DNA of 64,000 bases from Novosphingobium sp. FSW06-99 (GTDB lineage Bacteria > Pseudomonadota > Alphaproteobacteria > Sphingomonadales > Sphingomonadaceae), in NCBI RefSeq assembly GCF_001519065.1, contig NZ_KQ954257.1, positions 124,001 through 188,000 on the forward strand, in the 5' to 3' direction. The notes beneath the pieces were generated by a model. The model did not search any database, was not told the DNA's origin, and saw only the letters and a list, made by a program, of their open reading frames with translations. The first letter of the stretch is position 1, and the number at the start of each line of letters is the position of its first letter. The translations under genes and the position numbers were made by a program. Positions 25,657 to 35,937 of the stretch are shown one piece after another.

Positions 25657-26670
25657 ATGACCAGCACCCTGCCGATGCGCGCCCTGACCGTTCGCGGTGG
25701 CGCGCGCCTGCTTGCCCGATGTCTGTCGCCCGTGCTGATTGCGGCCATCGCGGTGCCCGCTGTGGCACCGGCAGTGGCCCACGCCGACAGCCCCGCGCCC
25801 GAAACCACCGAGGCGCGCCTGCGCCGGATCGAAGGCGAATTGCGCGCCCTGCAGCGCAAGGTGTTCCCCGATGGCGCAGGCAGGACGTTTGCCCCGCAGA
25901 TCACCACGGGCGATGATGCGGCGCCGCCCCCCCCGCCTGCCAGCAACGGCCCCGCGCTGGGCGATCTGCTGGCGCGGATGGATGCGGTCGAATCGCAATT
26001 GAAGGCGCTGACCGCAACCAGCGAAGACAACCAGAACCGTCTGAGCCAGCTCGACAGCCGGGTCGGTGCGATCGAAACCGCACAGGCCGCCGCTGCGGCG
26101 GCTGCGGCCCCTCCGCCTGCGCCCGTGCCCGCCCCCGATACCACCCTGCCCCCGCCGCCGGTCAAACCGGCCAAAGGCCAGGGCAAGGCGCCCGCCAGAT
26201 TGCCCGATGCCACTCCGTCGGCACCCGAAGCGGCCGATCACGCCGCCGCCGTCGCGGCGATCCAGCGGCCATCGAGCGACGACAAGGGCGAAGATGCCTA
26301 TACCTATGGCTATCGCCTGTGGGAGGCCAAGTTCCTGCCCGAAGCCGAAGCGGTGCTGCTCGATTTCGTCCAGCAATATCCAAAGCACAAACGGATCAGT
26401 TTTGCCCGCAACCTGCTCGGGCGCGCCTATCTCGACGACAACAAGCCGGGCGCGGCGGCGCAATGGTTCCAGCAGAACTATCTGGCCGACAAGGCGGGCG
26501 ATCGTGCCGCCGACAGCCTGCTGTTTCTGGGCGTGGCGATGACCCGGCTCAAGGAACCCAAGCGCGCCTGTGTGGTGATCGACGAATTCCGGCAGACGTA
26601 TCCGACCGAACTCGATGGCCGGTTGAAGGGCCAGTTCGACGCGCTGAGCAAGATGGTGACCTGCCATTGA
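25657..26670 (+). CDS. cpoB: TPR periplasmic protein, CpoB/YbgF-like
   Basis: A 337-residue exported protein that resembles CpoB, which couples outer-membrane constriction to septal murein synthesis through Tol-Pal and PBP1B. It has a signal peptide (~1-44, ending VAHA), coiled coil segments (~48-70 and ~108-140), a Pro-rich linker, and C-terminal TPR repeats (~220-337) with YGYRLWEAKFLPEAEAVLLDF and GAAAQWFQQNYLADKAGDRA. ATG 25657 has CGGGAG 6 bases upstream. Other tol-pal genes are not in the window, so the gene is separated from its usual partners. It overlaps tilS by 4 bases. Confidence 0.8.
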   Translation: MTSTLPMRALTVRGGARLLARCLSPVLIAAIAVPAVAPAVAHADSPAPETTEARLRRIEGELRALQRKVFPDGAGRTFAPQITTGDDAAPPPPPASNGPALGDLLARMDAVESQLKALTATSEDNQNRLSQLDSRVGAIETAQAAAAAAAAPPPAPVPAPDTTLPPPPVKPAKGQGKAPARLPDATPSAPEAADHAAAVAAIQRPSSDDKGEDAYTYGYRLWEAKFLPEAEAVLLDFVQQYPKHKRISFARNLLGRAYLDDNKPGAAAQWFQQNYLADKAGDRAADSLLFLGVAMTRLKEPKRACVVIDEFRQTYPTELDGRLKGQFDALSKMVTCH

Positions 26671-27602
26671 CCGCACGCGCCGCGTTTGCGGACGCATGGG
26701 AACGGCTGTGTCCGGGCCCCGACCGGGTCGGACTGGCGGTATCGGGCGGGCCCGACAGTCTGGCGCTGCTGCTGCTGGCGCATGACACGCTGGGCCCCGA
26801 TCGCCTGGCAGTGGCCACTGTCGATCACGGATTGCGTGCACAAAGCGCGGACGAGGCGGCCCATGTGGCGCGCCTGTGCGCGGCACGCGGCCTTGCCCAT
26901 GCCACTTTGACGCTGGCCATGGCGCCGGGCACGGCCGTGCAGGAACGCGCCCGTGCGGAACGCTATCGCGCGCTGGCGGCATGGTGCCGGGCGCATGATC
27001 TGGCCGCGCTGGTTACCGCACACCATGCCGACGATCAGGCGGAAACCGTGGTGATGCGGCTGAACCGGGGTGCGGGGCTGCGCGGATTGGCCGGGATGCG
27101 CCCGCGCGCGGTGGTGCCGGGCGATACACTGCCGCTGTTGCGCCCGCTGCTCGGCCTGCGCCGCGCTGCGTTGCTGGCGGTGGTGGCCGAGGCGCGGATC
27201 GCAGCGGTCGATGATCTGTCGAACCGCGATCCGCGCCACGAACGCGTGCGGGTACGCCAGGGACTGGCCACTGCGCCTTGGCTCGACCCTGCCGGATTTG
27301 CCGCCAGCGCCGGGCATCTTGCGCAGGCGGATGCGGCGCTCGACTGGGCGGCGGACCGCGTCTGCGCGGATATGGTGGGGCCGGTCATCGATTTCGCGCC
27401 CGATCTGCCGCGCGCGCTGGCGCTGCGGGTGCTCGAACGGGTGATCGCGCGGCTGGGCGGGACGGTCCCGCGCGGACGCGATCTGGCGCGCTGGCACGAC
27501 CGACTCGCCGCCGGCGAGATCGCGACTCTGGCCGGTGTGCGGGGCGATGGACGGGGCGCGACTTGGCAATTTGCGGCTGCACCGGCACACAAGACACGGT
27601 AA
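26667..27602 (+). CDS. tilS: tRNA(Ile)-lysidine synthase
   Basis: Adds lysine to C34 of tRNA-Ile(CAU) so it reads AUA codons. The 311-residue product has the PP-loop ATP motif AVSGGPDSLALLLLAHD (SGGPDS at 26-31), ATVDHGLRAQSADEA, TAHHADDQAETVVMRLNRG and LLRPLLGLRRAALLAV, as expected for the N-type domain; the C-terminal domain is short. The start is TTG 26667, which overlaps the cpoB stop as TTGA. An open frame continues upstream over cpoB and is not coding. Essential in most bacteria. Confidence 0.92.
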   Translation: MTARAAFADAWERLCPGPDRVGLAVSGGPDSLALLLLAHDTLGPDRLAVATVDHGLRAQSADEAAHVARLCAARGLAHATLTLAMAPGTAVQERARAERYRALAAWCRAHDLAALVTAHHADDQAETVVMRLNRGAGLRGLAGMRPRAVVPGDTLPLLRPLLGLRRAALLAVVAEARIAAVDDLSNRDPRHERVRVRQGLATAPWLDPAGFAASAGHLAQADAALDWAADRVCADMVGPVIDFAPDLPRALALRVLERVIARLGGTVPRGRDLARWHDRLAAGEIATLAGVRGDGRGATWQFAAAPAHKTR

Positions 27603-27724
27603 TCGAGCAATTCGACCACAGTGGCGGATAATTTCGCACGTATGGTTATATTGCCATTCACTTGCGCCGACCTACATTGGCACACTGGAAACGGGCGAAT
27701 CCGCCCGACGGAAAGCGACACGCG

Positions 27725-29677
<1,953 letters not shown>

Positions 29678-29682
29678 ACGCG

Positions 29683-30663
29683 ATGAGCTTTGCCAGCGAA
29701 GCGATCGTCCTGCGCGTGCCGGGCGGGCCCGAAGCGCTCGTGCTCGAACCGATCGCGGTCGAACCACCGGGGCCGGGGCAACTGCTGATCCGGCAGAGCG
29801 CGGCCTCGGTCAATTTTCACGATGTCTATGTCCGCTCGGGCGCCTATCAGACGCTGCCGCTGCCGGGAATTCCGGGGCTGGAAGCGGTTGGCCGGATCGA
29901 GGCGCTGGGTGAAGGCGTCACCGGGTTCGCGGTGGGCGACCGGGTGGCCTATATTGCGCGCAACTATGGCGGCTATGCCCGGTTGCGCGTGCTCGACGCG
30001 GTGCTGGCGGTGCCGGTGCCCGACGGGATCGACGATGGCGTTGCCACGGCATGGTTCCTGAAAGGCCTGACCGCGCAGGCGCTGGTCGATGATGTCGAGC
30101 CGGTCCACGCCGGCAGCGTGGTGCTGGCCCAGGCCGCCGGTGGCGGTGTGGGGCAACTGGTTGCGCGCATGGCAAAGTTGCGCGGCGCAACCGTGATCGG
30201 CACCGCCGGTTCGCCCGAAAAGGCCGCCATTGCCCGTGCCGCCGGGTGCGATCATGTGATCGCCTATCGCGATACCGATGTGGCCGCCGCCGTGCTGGAA
30301 CTGACCGATGGGCGCGGCGTCGATGTGGCGTTTGACGCGGTTGGCAAGGACACCTTCGAAGGCTCGCTCGCCGCGCTCGCGGTCAAGGGCCATCTGGTGC
30401 ATTATGGCCAGGCCTCGGGCCCGATCCCGCCGTTCGACCTGTCGCGGCTGGGGGCGAAATCGGCCAAAGTCTCGCGCCCGTTCCTGTGGCCCTATATCCA
30501 GCCGCGCGAAAAGCTGTTGTCCGCCTCGGCCAGCCTGTTTGCCGCGCTGGCTGCCGGGCAATTGCCGGTGACGCTGGGCGGGCGCTTTCCCCTGGCGCAC
30601 GCCGCCGCCGCACACGAAGCCCTGGAATCGCGTGCCGCCGGACCGTTCGTGCTCGATTGCTGA
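29683..30663 (+). CDS. Quinone oxidoreductase, zeta-crystallin family
   Basis: NADPH-dependent medium-chain dehydrogenase without zinc, 326 residues. The catalytic domain covers ~1-125 and ~275-326; the nucleotide domain has VVLAQAAGGGVGQLVARMAK (~145-164). SVNFHDVYVRSGAY near residue 50 is the quinone reductase signature segment. It probably reduces quinones or enones in the cytosol; substrate not proven. Its ATG lies 5 bases after ftsH, so the two are cotranscribed, although no functional link is obvious. It is followed by a large foldback repeat. Confidence 0.9.
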   Translation: MSFASEAIVLRVPGGPEALVLEPIAVEPPGPGQLLIRQSAASVNFHDVYVRSGAYQTLPLPGIPGLEAVGRIEALGEGVTGFAVGDRVAYIARNYGGYARLRVLDAVLAVPVPDGIDDGVATAWFLKGLTAQALVDDVEPVHAGSVVLAQAAGGGVGQLVARMAKLRGATVIGTAGSPEKAAIARAAGCDHVIAYRDTDVAAAVLELTDGRGVDVAFDAVGKDTFEGSLAALAVKGHLVHYGQASGPIPPFDLSRLGAKSAKVSRPFLWPYIQPREKLLSASASLFAALAAGQLPVTLGGRFPLAHAAAAHEALESRAAGPFVLDC

Positions 30664-30679
30664 GAACCCTCCGATCAAG

Positions 30680-30865
30680 AAAATCCTCCCCGGCACGGGG
30701 AGGGGGACCGCCCGAAGGGTGGTGGAGGGGCCCCACCGGATTGCGCCGCGTAGCGAAGACGCACCAGGCCACCGGGCATGATTCCGCGTGTTCTCAAGGT
30801 GTTACCCAGCCGTGAGACCCCTCCACCAGCTTCGCTGGTCCCCCTCCCCATCCTGGGGAGGATCG
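30680..30865. repeat. Long foldback repeat, copy A
   Basis: Left arm about 30680-30731 (AATCCTCCCCGGCACGGGG then GGGACCGCCCGAAGGGTGG) and right arm about 30816-30865 (GACCCCTCCACCAGC then GGTCCCCCTCCCC, GGGGAGGAT) are imperfect inverted repeats around an 84-base centre. About 66 bases of the left arm and its border nearly match copy B at 51092. The element fills the gap between the quinone oxidoreductase gene and DUF3667. Confidence 0.78.
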
Positions 30866-30891
30866 AAGACGGTCAGGTCTGGCGGATTCGA

Positions 30892-31923
30892 TTAATCAGT
30901 GCTTTGCGCTACAATGACCGAGGCAAAGATCGCCAGCGCGATCCCGGCAAACATCAGCAACCCGATCGTGCGCACGATGGCGCCGCCGCGTGTACAGCCA
31001 TAGGTACCGCGCAACTGGCGGTACATGTGCCATGGCGGCACCAGCGCCAGCAATCCTTCGCCCCAGCCGATCGTTTCAGCGATGACCGCGACCACGCTCA
31101 ACAGGGTCATGAAACTTAGCGAATACGTCACGAACACGGTGTGGTCGTACATCGGGAAACGGCGGTCGAACGGGAACAGCAGCCACACGAACGGCACCGA
31201 GATCGGGATCAGCAGCCAACTGTATTTGTAGGCGTGCATTTGCACTTTGTAGATGACCAGCTCGGGGTTGTCCCGCACCTTGTCGATCATCGCGTCGAGG
31301 AATGACAACCCCGTGGTGGTCTGCGGCAGGCCCGTGTCGTGCCCGCCATTGCCTTTCATCAGCGCTTCGGTCTTGCGCAGAGCGGCGATTTCGGTGTCGG
31401 TATCATCGGTATCGTCGTGCCGCGCGACTTCGGCGCGGCGCTCGGCGTCGAGCTGGTTCAGCCGGGCCGTCACCGCGGGCAGGCCGTGCAAGGTGTGGCC
31501 GTCGGGCGTATCGACGCTGACGGCGTTGCGGCTGTCGGTCTGCTGGATCACTGCAAACATCACGAACACGCAAAACAGGAACAGCGCCAGCGGCGACACA
31601 AACCGCGCGCGCTGCCCGTCGATATAGCGCCGGGTCAACTGGCCCGGACGCAACACCAGCATAGGCAGCGTGTGCCAGACGCGCCCTTCGAAATGGAACA
31701 CGCCGTGCAGCAGGTCGTGAAAGAATGCGCCGAGCGTACGATGAACATGCGCAGCCTGCCCGCATTGGCTGCAGAACGGCCCGGTCAGCGCGGTTCCACA
31801 ATTAAGGCAGGCGGTTTCGTGGCTATGGCCATCGTCGGCTGGTGCTGCTCCGCGATGCGGCTCGACCGCATGCGCGACAAGCGCCGCATCGACCAGATCG
31901 CCCGCCATTTCCGATCCACTCAT
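30892..31923 (-). CDS. DUF3667 membrane protein with zinc ribbon
   Basis: A 343-residue membrane protein. The N-terminal zinc ribbon reads CLNCGTALTGPFCSQCGQ (about residues 39-56). The following LGAFFHDLLHGVFHFEGR and LVLRPGQLTRRYIDGQR are the DUF3667 core, and hydrophobic helices include LALFLFCVFVMFAVIQ and three or four C-terminal segments, as in WLLIPISVPFVWLLFPF. The loop between has many charged residues. Function unknown. ATG 31923 is preferred because GGGGGG lies about 6 bases upstream. It is divergent from the M23 peptidase gene. Confidence 0.83.
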   Translation of the reverse strand: MSGSEMAGDLVDAALVAHAVEPHRGAAPADDGHSHETACLNCGTALTGPFCSQCGQAAHVHRTLGAFFHDLLHGVFHFEGRVWHTLPMLVLRPGQLTRRYIDGQRARFVSPLALFLFCVFVMFAVIQQTDSRNAVSVDTPDGHTLHGLPAVTARLNQLDAERRAEVARHDDTDDTDTEIAALRKTEALMKGNGGHDTGLPQTTTGLSFLDAMIDKVRDNPELVIYKVQMHAYKYSWLLIPISVPFVWLLFPFDRRFPMYDHTVFVTYSLSFMTLLSVVAVIAETIGWGEGLLALVPPWHMYRQLRGTYGCTRGGAIVRTIGLLMFAGIALAIFASVIVAQSTD

Positions 31924-32019
31924 CGCACACCCCCCGATCAAGGCGACACGCCTATCATGGCTGTGGCGCATCCGGCCACCCCTTTACCGGGCGTTAACCC
32001 TGCTCGTGCAGGGATCGCG

Positions 32020-33615
32020 ATGCATGTGCCGCAGGATGGAAAGACACCACGCATGGCCTTTGTCGGCCCGGATTCGCTGGCTGTAGAAGGGCGCAGCTTT
32101 GGCCGCGCCCGCCCCGGTCAACCGGGCTTGCGACGCATGGCGCTGCCACGTGCGGAACCCGAACCGGTGGTGCCGACCAAGGGCCTGCGCGATGGCCACC
32201 ATCCGCTGGCGAAACGCTGGGACGGCTGGTGCCGCCGGGTCGAGGCGCGGCTGGCCGGGCGCACGCCGACGATCGATCTGCGGCAGGATTTTGCGTCGCG
32301 GCGCTGGTTTGCCGGGCTCGCCTTGCTGGGCGCCTATATCGCGCCCGCGCTGCTGTGCTGGCCGACGCTGGCGCCGTTCGAGGCGGCTTCGCTGCCGGGC
32401 GATGGCGAGATTGCCGAATTGCGTGCTCAGGCGATTCGTCCCCTGGCGGCGGGCGGCGCCACCGGTCGGCATTTCGCCGCCTCGGATCTGGTTGCCCGGA
32501 TCGATTCGGTGCCCGAACGCGCGACGATCGCGCTGACGGCGGTGTTGGGCGAAAACGACGATCTGGGGCATATGTTGCAACGCCTCGGGCTGGCCGCGCG
32601 CGACGCCGACGCGGTAAAGGCGATCGCCGCCCCGCTGGGCGCGCCGGCTGCGGGCACACGCTTTGCCGTGACGCTGGGGCCACGCGCCGCGGTTGGCGAA
32701 CCACGCCCGCTGGCCGCGTTGTCCTATCGTCCGGCCTATGACCTGAATGTCACGATCACGCGCAGCGGCAGCGGCCTGACGCTGACCAGGCAGCCAATTC
32801 CGGTCGATGCGACCCCGTTGCATCTAGTCGGCGCGGTTGGCAGCAGTCTCTATCGCGCGGCGCGCGGCGCGGGGGCAGAGCCGGACACCGTGCAGGCCTA
32901 TCTCCAGGCAATTGATCAATATCTGCCCTTTGAAGAGATTGCACCGACCGACCGGTTCGAACTGGTGGTGGCACACAAGCAGGCGCTCGACGGTTCGGCC
33001 GGCAATGTCGGACAGGATGGCGAACTGCTCTATGCCGGGATCGTGCGCGACGGAAAGCCGCTGCTGCAAGTCATGCGCTGGGGCAATGACGGCAATTTCT
33101 ACACGCCGGAGGCGCTGGCGGGGCAGGCTGACCAGGGCAACAGCCTGCTTGCCGCGCCGGTGGCGGGCAATATCACCTCATACTTCGGGATGCGCCGCCA
33201 TCCGATCCTGGGCTATGTCCGGCTGCACGCGGGGATCGACATTGCCGCCGCCTGGGGTTCGCCGATCTATGCGGTTACCGACGGGGTGGTGTCCTATGCC
33301 GGATGGCACGGCGGGCATGGCAACTATGTGCGGCTGGTGCATGGCGGCGGGATCGAGACGGGCTATGGCCATATGAGCCGGTTCGCGGTCGGCGTGGGCA
33401 CGCATGTCGCGCGCGGGCAAGTGATCGGCTATGTCGGCGCCACCGGACTGGCGACCGGGCCGCACCTTCATTACGAGCTGTTCCGTGGCGGTCAGCCAGT
33501 CGATCCGCTGTCGATCCGCTTTGTCCCGCACCATGTGCAGGTCGATCCGCACGAAGTGGCCGCATTCCGCGCGCGCATGACGCAGTTGCTGGCGCTGCCC
33601 CGGCGTGGAGGCTAG
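32020..33615 (+). CDS. M23-family metallopeptidase, membrane-anchored
   Basis: A zinc endopeptidase of the lysostaphin type that probably cleaves peptidoglycan cross-links in the periplasm, 531 residues. A basic cytosolic N-terminus precedes one membrane helix (WFAGLALLGAYIAPALLCW, ~103-121). A long periplasmic segment with two inserted domains follows (~130-380). The catalytic domain (~385-510) has GMRRHPILG, LHAGIDIAA (first His and Asp) and TGPHLHYELF (HxH). The fold resembles MepM/NlpD partners that act with cell division or elongation. ATG 32020 (CAGGGA 5 bases upstream) is preferred; ATG 31957 and 32053 are alternatives. Followed by hemB. Confidence 0.88.
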   Translation: MHVPQDGKTPRMAFVGPDSLAVEGRSFGRARPGQPGLRRMALPRAEPEPVVPTKGLRDGHHPLAKRWDGWCRRVEARLAGRTPTIDLRQDFASRRWFAGLALLGAYIAPALLCWPTLAPFEAASLPGDGEIAELRAQAIRPLAAGGATGRHFAASDLVARIDSVPERATIALTAVLGENDDLGHMLQRLGLAARDADAVKAIAAPLGAPAAGTRFAVTLGPRAAVGEPRPLAALSYRPAYDLNVTITRSGSGLTLTRQPIPVDATPLHLVGAVGSSLYRAARGAGAEPDTVQAYLQAIDQYLPFEEIAPTDRFELVVAHKQALDGSAGNVGQDGELLYAGIVRDGKPLLQVMRWGNDGNFYTPEALAGQADQGNSLLAAPVAGNITSYFGMRRHPILGYVRLHAGIDIAAAWGSPIYAVTDGVVSYAGWHGGHGNYVRLVHGGGIETGYGHMSRFAVGVGTHVARGQVIGYVGATGLATGPHLHYELFRGGQPVDPLSIRFVPHHVQVDPHEVAAFRARMTQLLALPRRGG

Positions 33616-33662
33616 AGAAAAACCCGTTTCCCTTGGCCGGGTTGACCGATAAGACTTCGGCC

Positions 33663-34655
33663 ATGACCAGCTATCCCCACGTGCGCCTGCGCCGTACCCG
33701 CACTTCGGCCTGGAGCCGCGCGCTCCACCGCGAAGTCGAAGTGACCCCGGCCGATCTGATCTGGCCGCTGTTCGTGACCGAGGGCCACGATCTGGAGGTG
33801 CCGGTGGCATCGCTGCCCGGCGTATCGCGCTGGTCGGTCGATCGCATTGTCGATCAGGCCAGGCTGGCGGTGGCGGCGGGCATTCCCGCGCTGGCGCTGT
33901 TTCCCAACACCCAGCCCGAACGGCGCAGCCCCGACGGGGGCGAGGCGCTCAATCCCGACAATCTGATGTGCCGGGCGATTCGCGCGATCAAGGACGCCTG
34001 TGGCGATGCGATCGGCGTGCTGACCGATGTCGCGCTCGATCCTTATACCAGCCACGGACAGGACGGCCTGATCGATGGCGAAGGCTATGTCGTCAATGAC
34101 GAAACCGTCGAAGTGCTGGTCGGGCAGAGCCTGAACCAGGCCGCCGCCGGGGCCGACATCATCGCCCCGTCCGACATGATGGACGGGCGCGTCGCCGCGA
34201 TCCGCGCGGCGCTGGAAGACGCGGGCCATATCAATGTGCAGATCATGGCCTATGCCGCCAAATATGCCTCTGCCTTCTATGGCCCGTTCCGCGACGCAGT
34301 GGGCAGCAACGGGCTGCTCAAGGGCGACAAGAAAACCTATCAGATGGACCCGGCCAATGCCGAAGAGGCGCTGCGCGAGGTTGAACTCGATCTGGCCGAA
34401 GGCGCCGACAGCGTGATGGTCAAGCCTGGGCTGCCCTATCTGGATATCGCCTATCGGGTAAAGGCGGCGTTCGGCGTGCCGGTGTTCGCCTATCAGGTCA
34501 GCGGCGAATACGCGATGATCGAGGCGGCGGTGGCGGCGGGTGCGGCCGATCGCGACAAGATGGTGCTCGAAACGCTGGTCGCGTTTAAGCGCGCGGGCTG
34601 TTCGGGCGTGCTGACATACCATGCGCTCCACGCCGCGCGGGTGATGGGCGCGTGA
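33663..34655 (+). CDS. hemB: Delta-aminolevulinic acid dehydratase (porphobilinogen synthase)
   Basis: Condenses two 5-aminolevulinates to porphobilinogen in haem synthesis. The 330-residue TIM barrel has both active-site lysines: K200 in AYAAKYASAFYGP and K254 in VMVKPGLPYLDI. The metal loop reads LDPYTSHGQDG without cysteines, so it is the non-zinc (Mg/K) class common in alphaproteobacteria. NLMCRAIRAIKD and PSDMMDGRVAAIR are further landmarks. ATG 33663 gives the standard N-terminus MTSYPHVRLRRTR. The gamma-carbonic anhydrase gene overlaps by 4 bases, then DUF167. Confidence 0.96.
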   Translation: MTSYPHVRLRRTRTSAWSRALHREVEVTPADLIWPLFVTEGHDLEVPVASLPGVSRWSVDRIVDQARLAVAAGIPALALFPNTQPERRSPDGGEALNPDNLMCRAIRAIKDACGDAIGVLTDVALDPYTSHGQDGLIDGEGYVVNDETVEVLVGQSLNQAAAGADIIAPSDMMDGRVAAIRAALEDAGHINVQIMAYAAKYASAFYGPFRDAVGSNGLLKGDKKTYQMDPANAEEALREVELDLAEGADSVMVKPGLPYLDIAYRVKAAFGVPVFAYQVSGEYAMIEAAVAAGAADRDKMVLETLVAFKRAGCSGVLTYHALHAARVMGA

Positions 34656-35215
34656 TCCGGCCCGACGTCACCGTCGTGCCATTTGGCGGCAAGGCACCGC
34701 GCATTCATCCCAGCGCGTTCATCGCGCCGGGATGCCGCATCATCGGCGATGTCGAAATCGGTGCCGAGGCCTCGGTATGGTACAATTGCGTGATCCGGGC
34801 CGACGTCAACCGCGTGGTGATCGGCGCGCGCAGCAATATCCAGGACGGCACGGTGATCCATTGCGACAGCCCCGATCCGCGCCACCCCGACGGGTTTCCC
34901 ACGCTGATCGGCGATGACGTGCTGGTGGGGCACATGGTCATGTTGCACGGGTGCACGATCCACGATCGCGGCTTTGTCGGGCTGTCGGCCACGGTGATGA
35001 ATGGCTGCGTGATCGAAAGCGACGGCATGCTGGCCGCAGGCGCGCTGTTGACGCCGGGCAAGCGGATCGGCGCGCGGCAATTGTGGAGCGGTCGCCCGGC
35101 GACGTTCATGCGCGATCTGACCGAGGCCGCGCTGGCCGATATGCAATTGGGCGTGGCGCATTACGTGGCCAATGCGCGCGCGCATGCGCAGGCCAATGGC
35201 GCGACCGCAGATTGA
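34652..35215 (+). CDS. Gamma carbonic anhydrase family protein
   Basis: A left-handed beta-helix protein of 187 residues built from hexapeptide repeats (IHPSAFIAPGCRIIGDVEIGAEASVWY and onwards). Zinc histidines of the gamma-carbonic anhydrase type are in GTVIHCDS and VGHMVMLHGC. Close relatives include YrdA and acetyltransferase-like proteins, so hydratase activity is not proven; CO2 hydration is only inferred from the family. The start is GTG 34652, overlapping the hemB stop as GTGA, so translation is probably coupled. DUF167 starts within its 3' end. Confidence 0.85.
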   Translation: MIRPDVTVVPFGGKAPRIHPSAFIAPGCRIIGDVEIGAEASVWYNCVIRADVNRVVIGARSNIQDGTVIHCDSPDPRHPDGFPTLIGDDVLVGHMVMLHGCTIHDRGFVGLSATVMNGCVIESDGMLAAGALLTPGKRIGARQLWSGRPATFMRDLTEAALADMQLGVAHYVANARAHAQANGATAD

Positions 35216-35477
35216 TCTGCCCACGGCGGCGGCGATCCGTGCGCTGGCCGATGGCGAGGGTCGCCTGGCCGTGCGGGTAACCCCCGGCGCGCGCGAAGAG
35301 GCGGTGTCGATCAGCGATGGCCGCGTGCTCGTCAAAGTGCGCGCCAAACCCGAGGACGGCAAGGCGACCACGGCGGTGCTGGCACTGCTGGCCCAGGCGC
35401 TGGGTGTGGCGGTCAGCCGCGTCGAGATGTTGCGTGGCGCAACTTCGCGCGAAAAGCTGATCAGGATTCCGATTTAG
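35196..35477 (+). CDS. DUF167 (YggU) family protein
   Basis: A 93-residue small alpha/beta protein. The family motif is RLAVRVTPGAREEAVS followed by VLVKVRAKPEDGKATTAVLALLA and the end MLRGATSREKLIRI. It belongs to UPF0235/YggU, whose biochemical role is unknown. ATG 35196 (MARPQIDLPTAA) starts 20 bases inside the carbonic anhydrase gene, so it is translationally coupled to it. The last 17 bases overlap the convergent globin gene. Confidence 0.85.
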   Translation: MARPQIDLPTAAAIRALADGEGRLAVRVTPGAREEAVSISDGRVLVKVRAKPEDGKATTAVLALLAQALGVAVSRVEMLRGATSREKLIRIPI

Positions 35478-35904
35478 CCATTCCCAGTGCCATGCGTTGC
35501 AGCACGTCGGACATTGCCGTGGCAATCTCGGCATCGGCGGGCGCGGCATCGGCGATCGCGCGGCGCATCGCATCGGCCCATTGCCGTGCGGTTTGCCCGG
35601 TGATCGCAAACGGGGCGTGCATCGACATCATGCATTTGCCGGGGTTGGCATCCCACCAGTCGCGCGGGCCCCCCGACCAACCCGCCAGAAACAGCGGCAA
35701 CGACTCGCGCATCGGCGCCAGATCGGGCGCATGCATCGCGCGCAACGCCGCATAGGCAGGGTCTTGCTCCATCAGGTCGTAAAACCGGTCGGTGATCCGG
35801 CGCAGTGCGGTCAACCCGCCGATGCGGTCAAAGGGCGAAAGGCCGGGTTCGGCGGTGGTCAAGGCGGATGGTCCTGAATCGGGCGGGGGTCGGGCCCGAA
35901 CCAT
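35461..35904 (-). CDS. Group II truncated haemoglobin
   Basis: A haem-binding globin of about 147 residues. FDRIGGLTALRRITDRFYDLM is the N-terminal helix pair; DLAPMRESLPLFLAGWSGGP contains the distal region, and PGKCMMSMHAPFAITGQTARQW holds the proximal histidine (MHAPF) and helix F-G region. Truncated globins of this class bind O2, NO or peroxide; the function here is unknown. Start uncertain: ATG 35904 gives a 147-residue chain, while TTG 35862 would remove a low-complexity N-terminus. It lies 33 bases after the DNA ligase and may be cotranscribed with it. Confidence 0.83.
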   Translation of the reverse strand: MVRARPPPDSGPSALTTAEPGLSPFDRIGGLTALRRITDRFYDLMEQDPAYAALRAMHAPDLAPMRESLPLFLAGWSGGPRDWWDANPGKCMMSMHAPFAITGQTARQWADAMRRAIADAAPADAEIATAMSDVLQRMALGMAKSES

Positions 35905-35937
35905 AGAGCGCCAGCGCCGCGCGCCATTTGATCGGGA

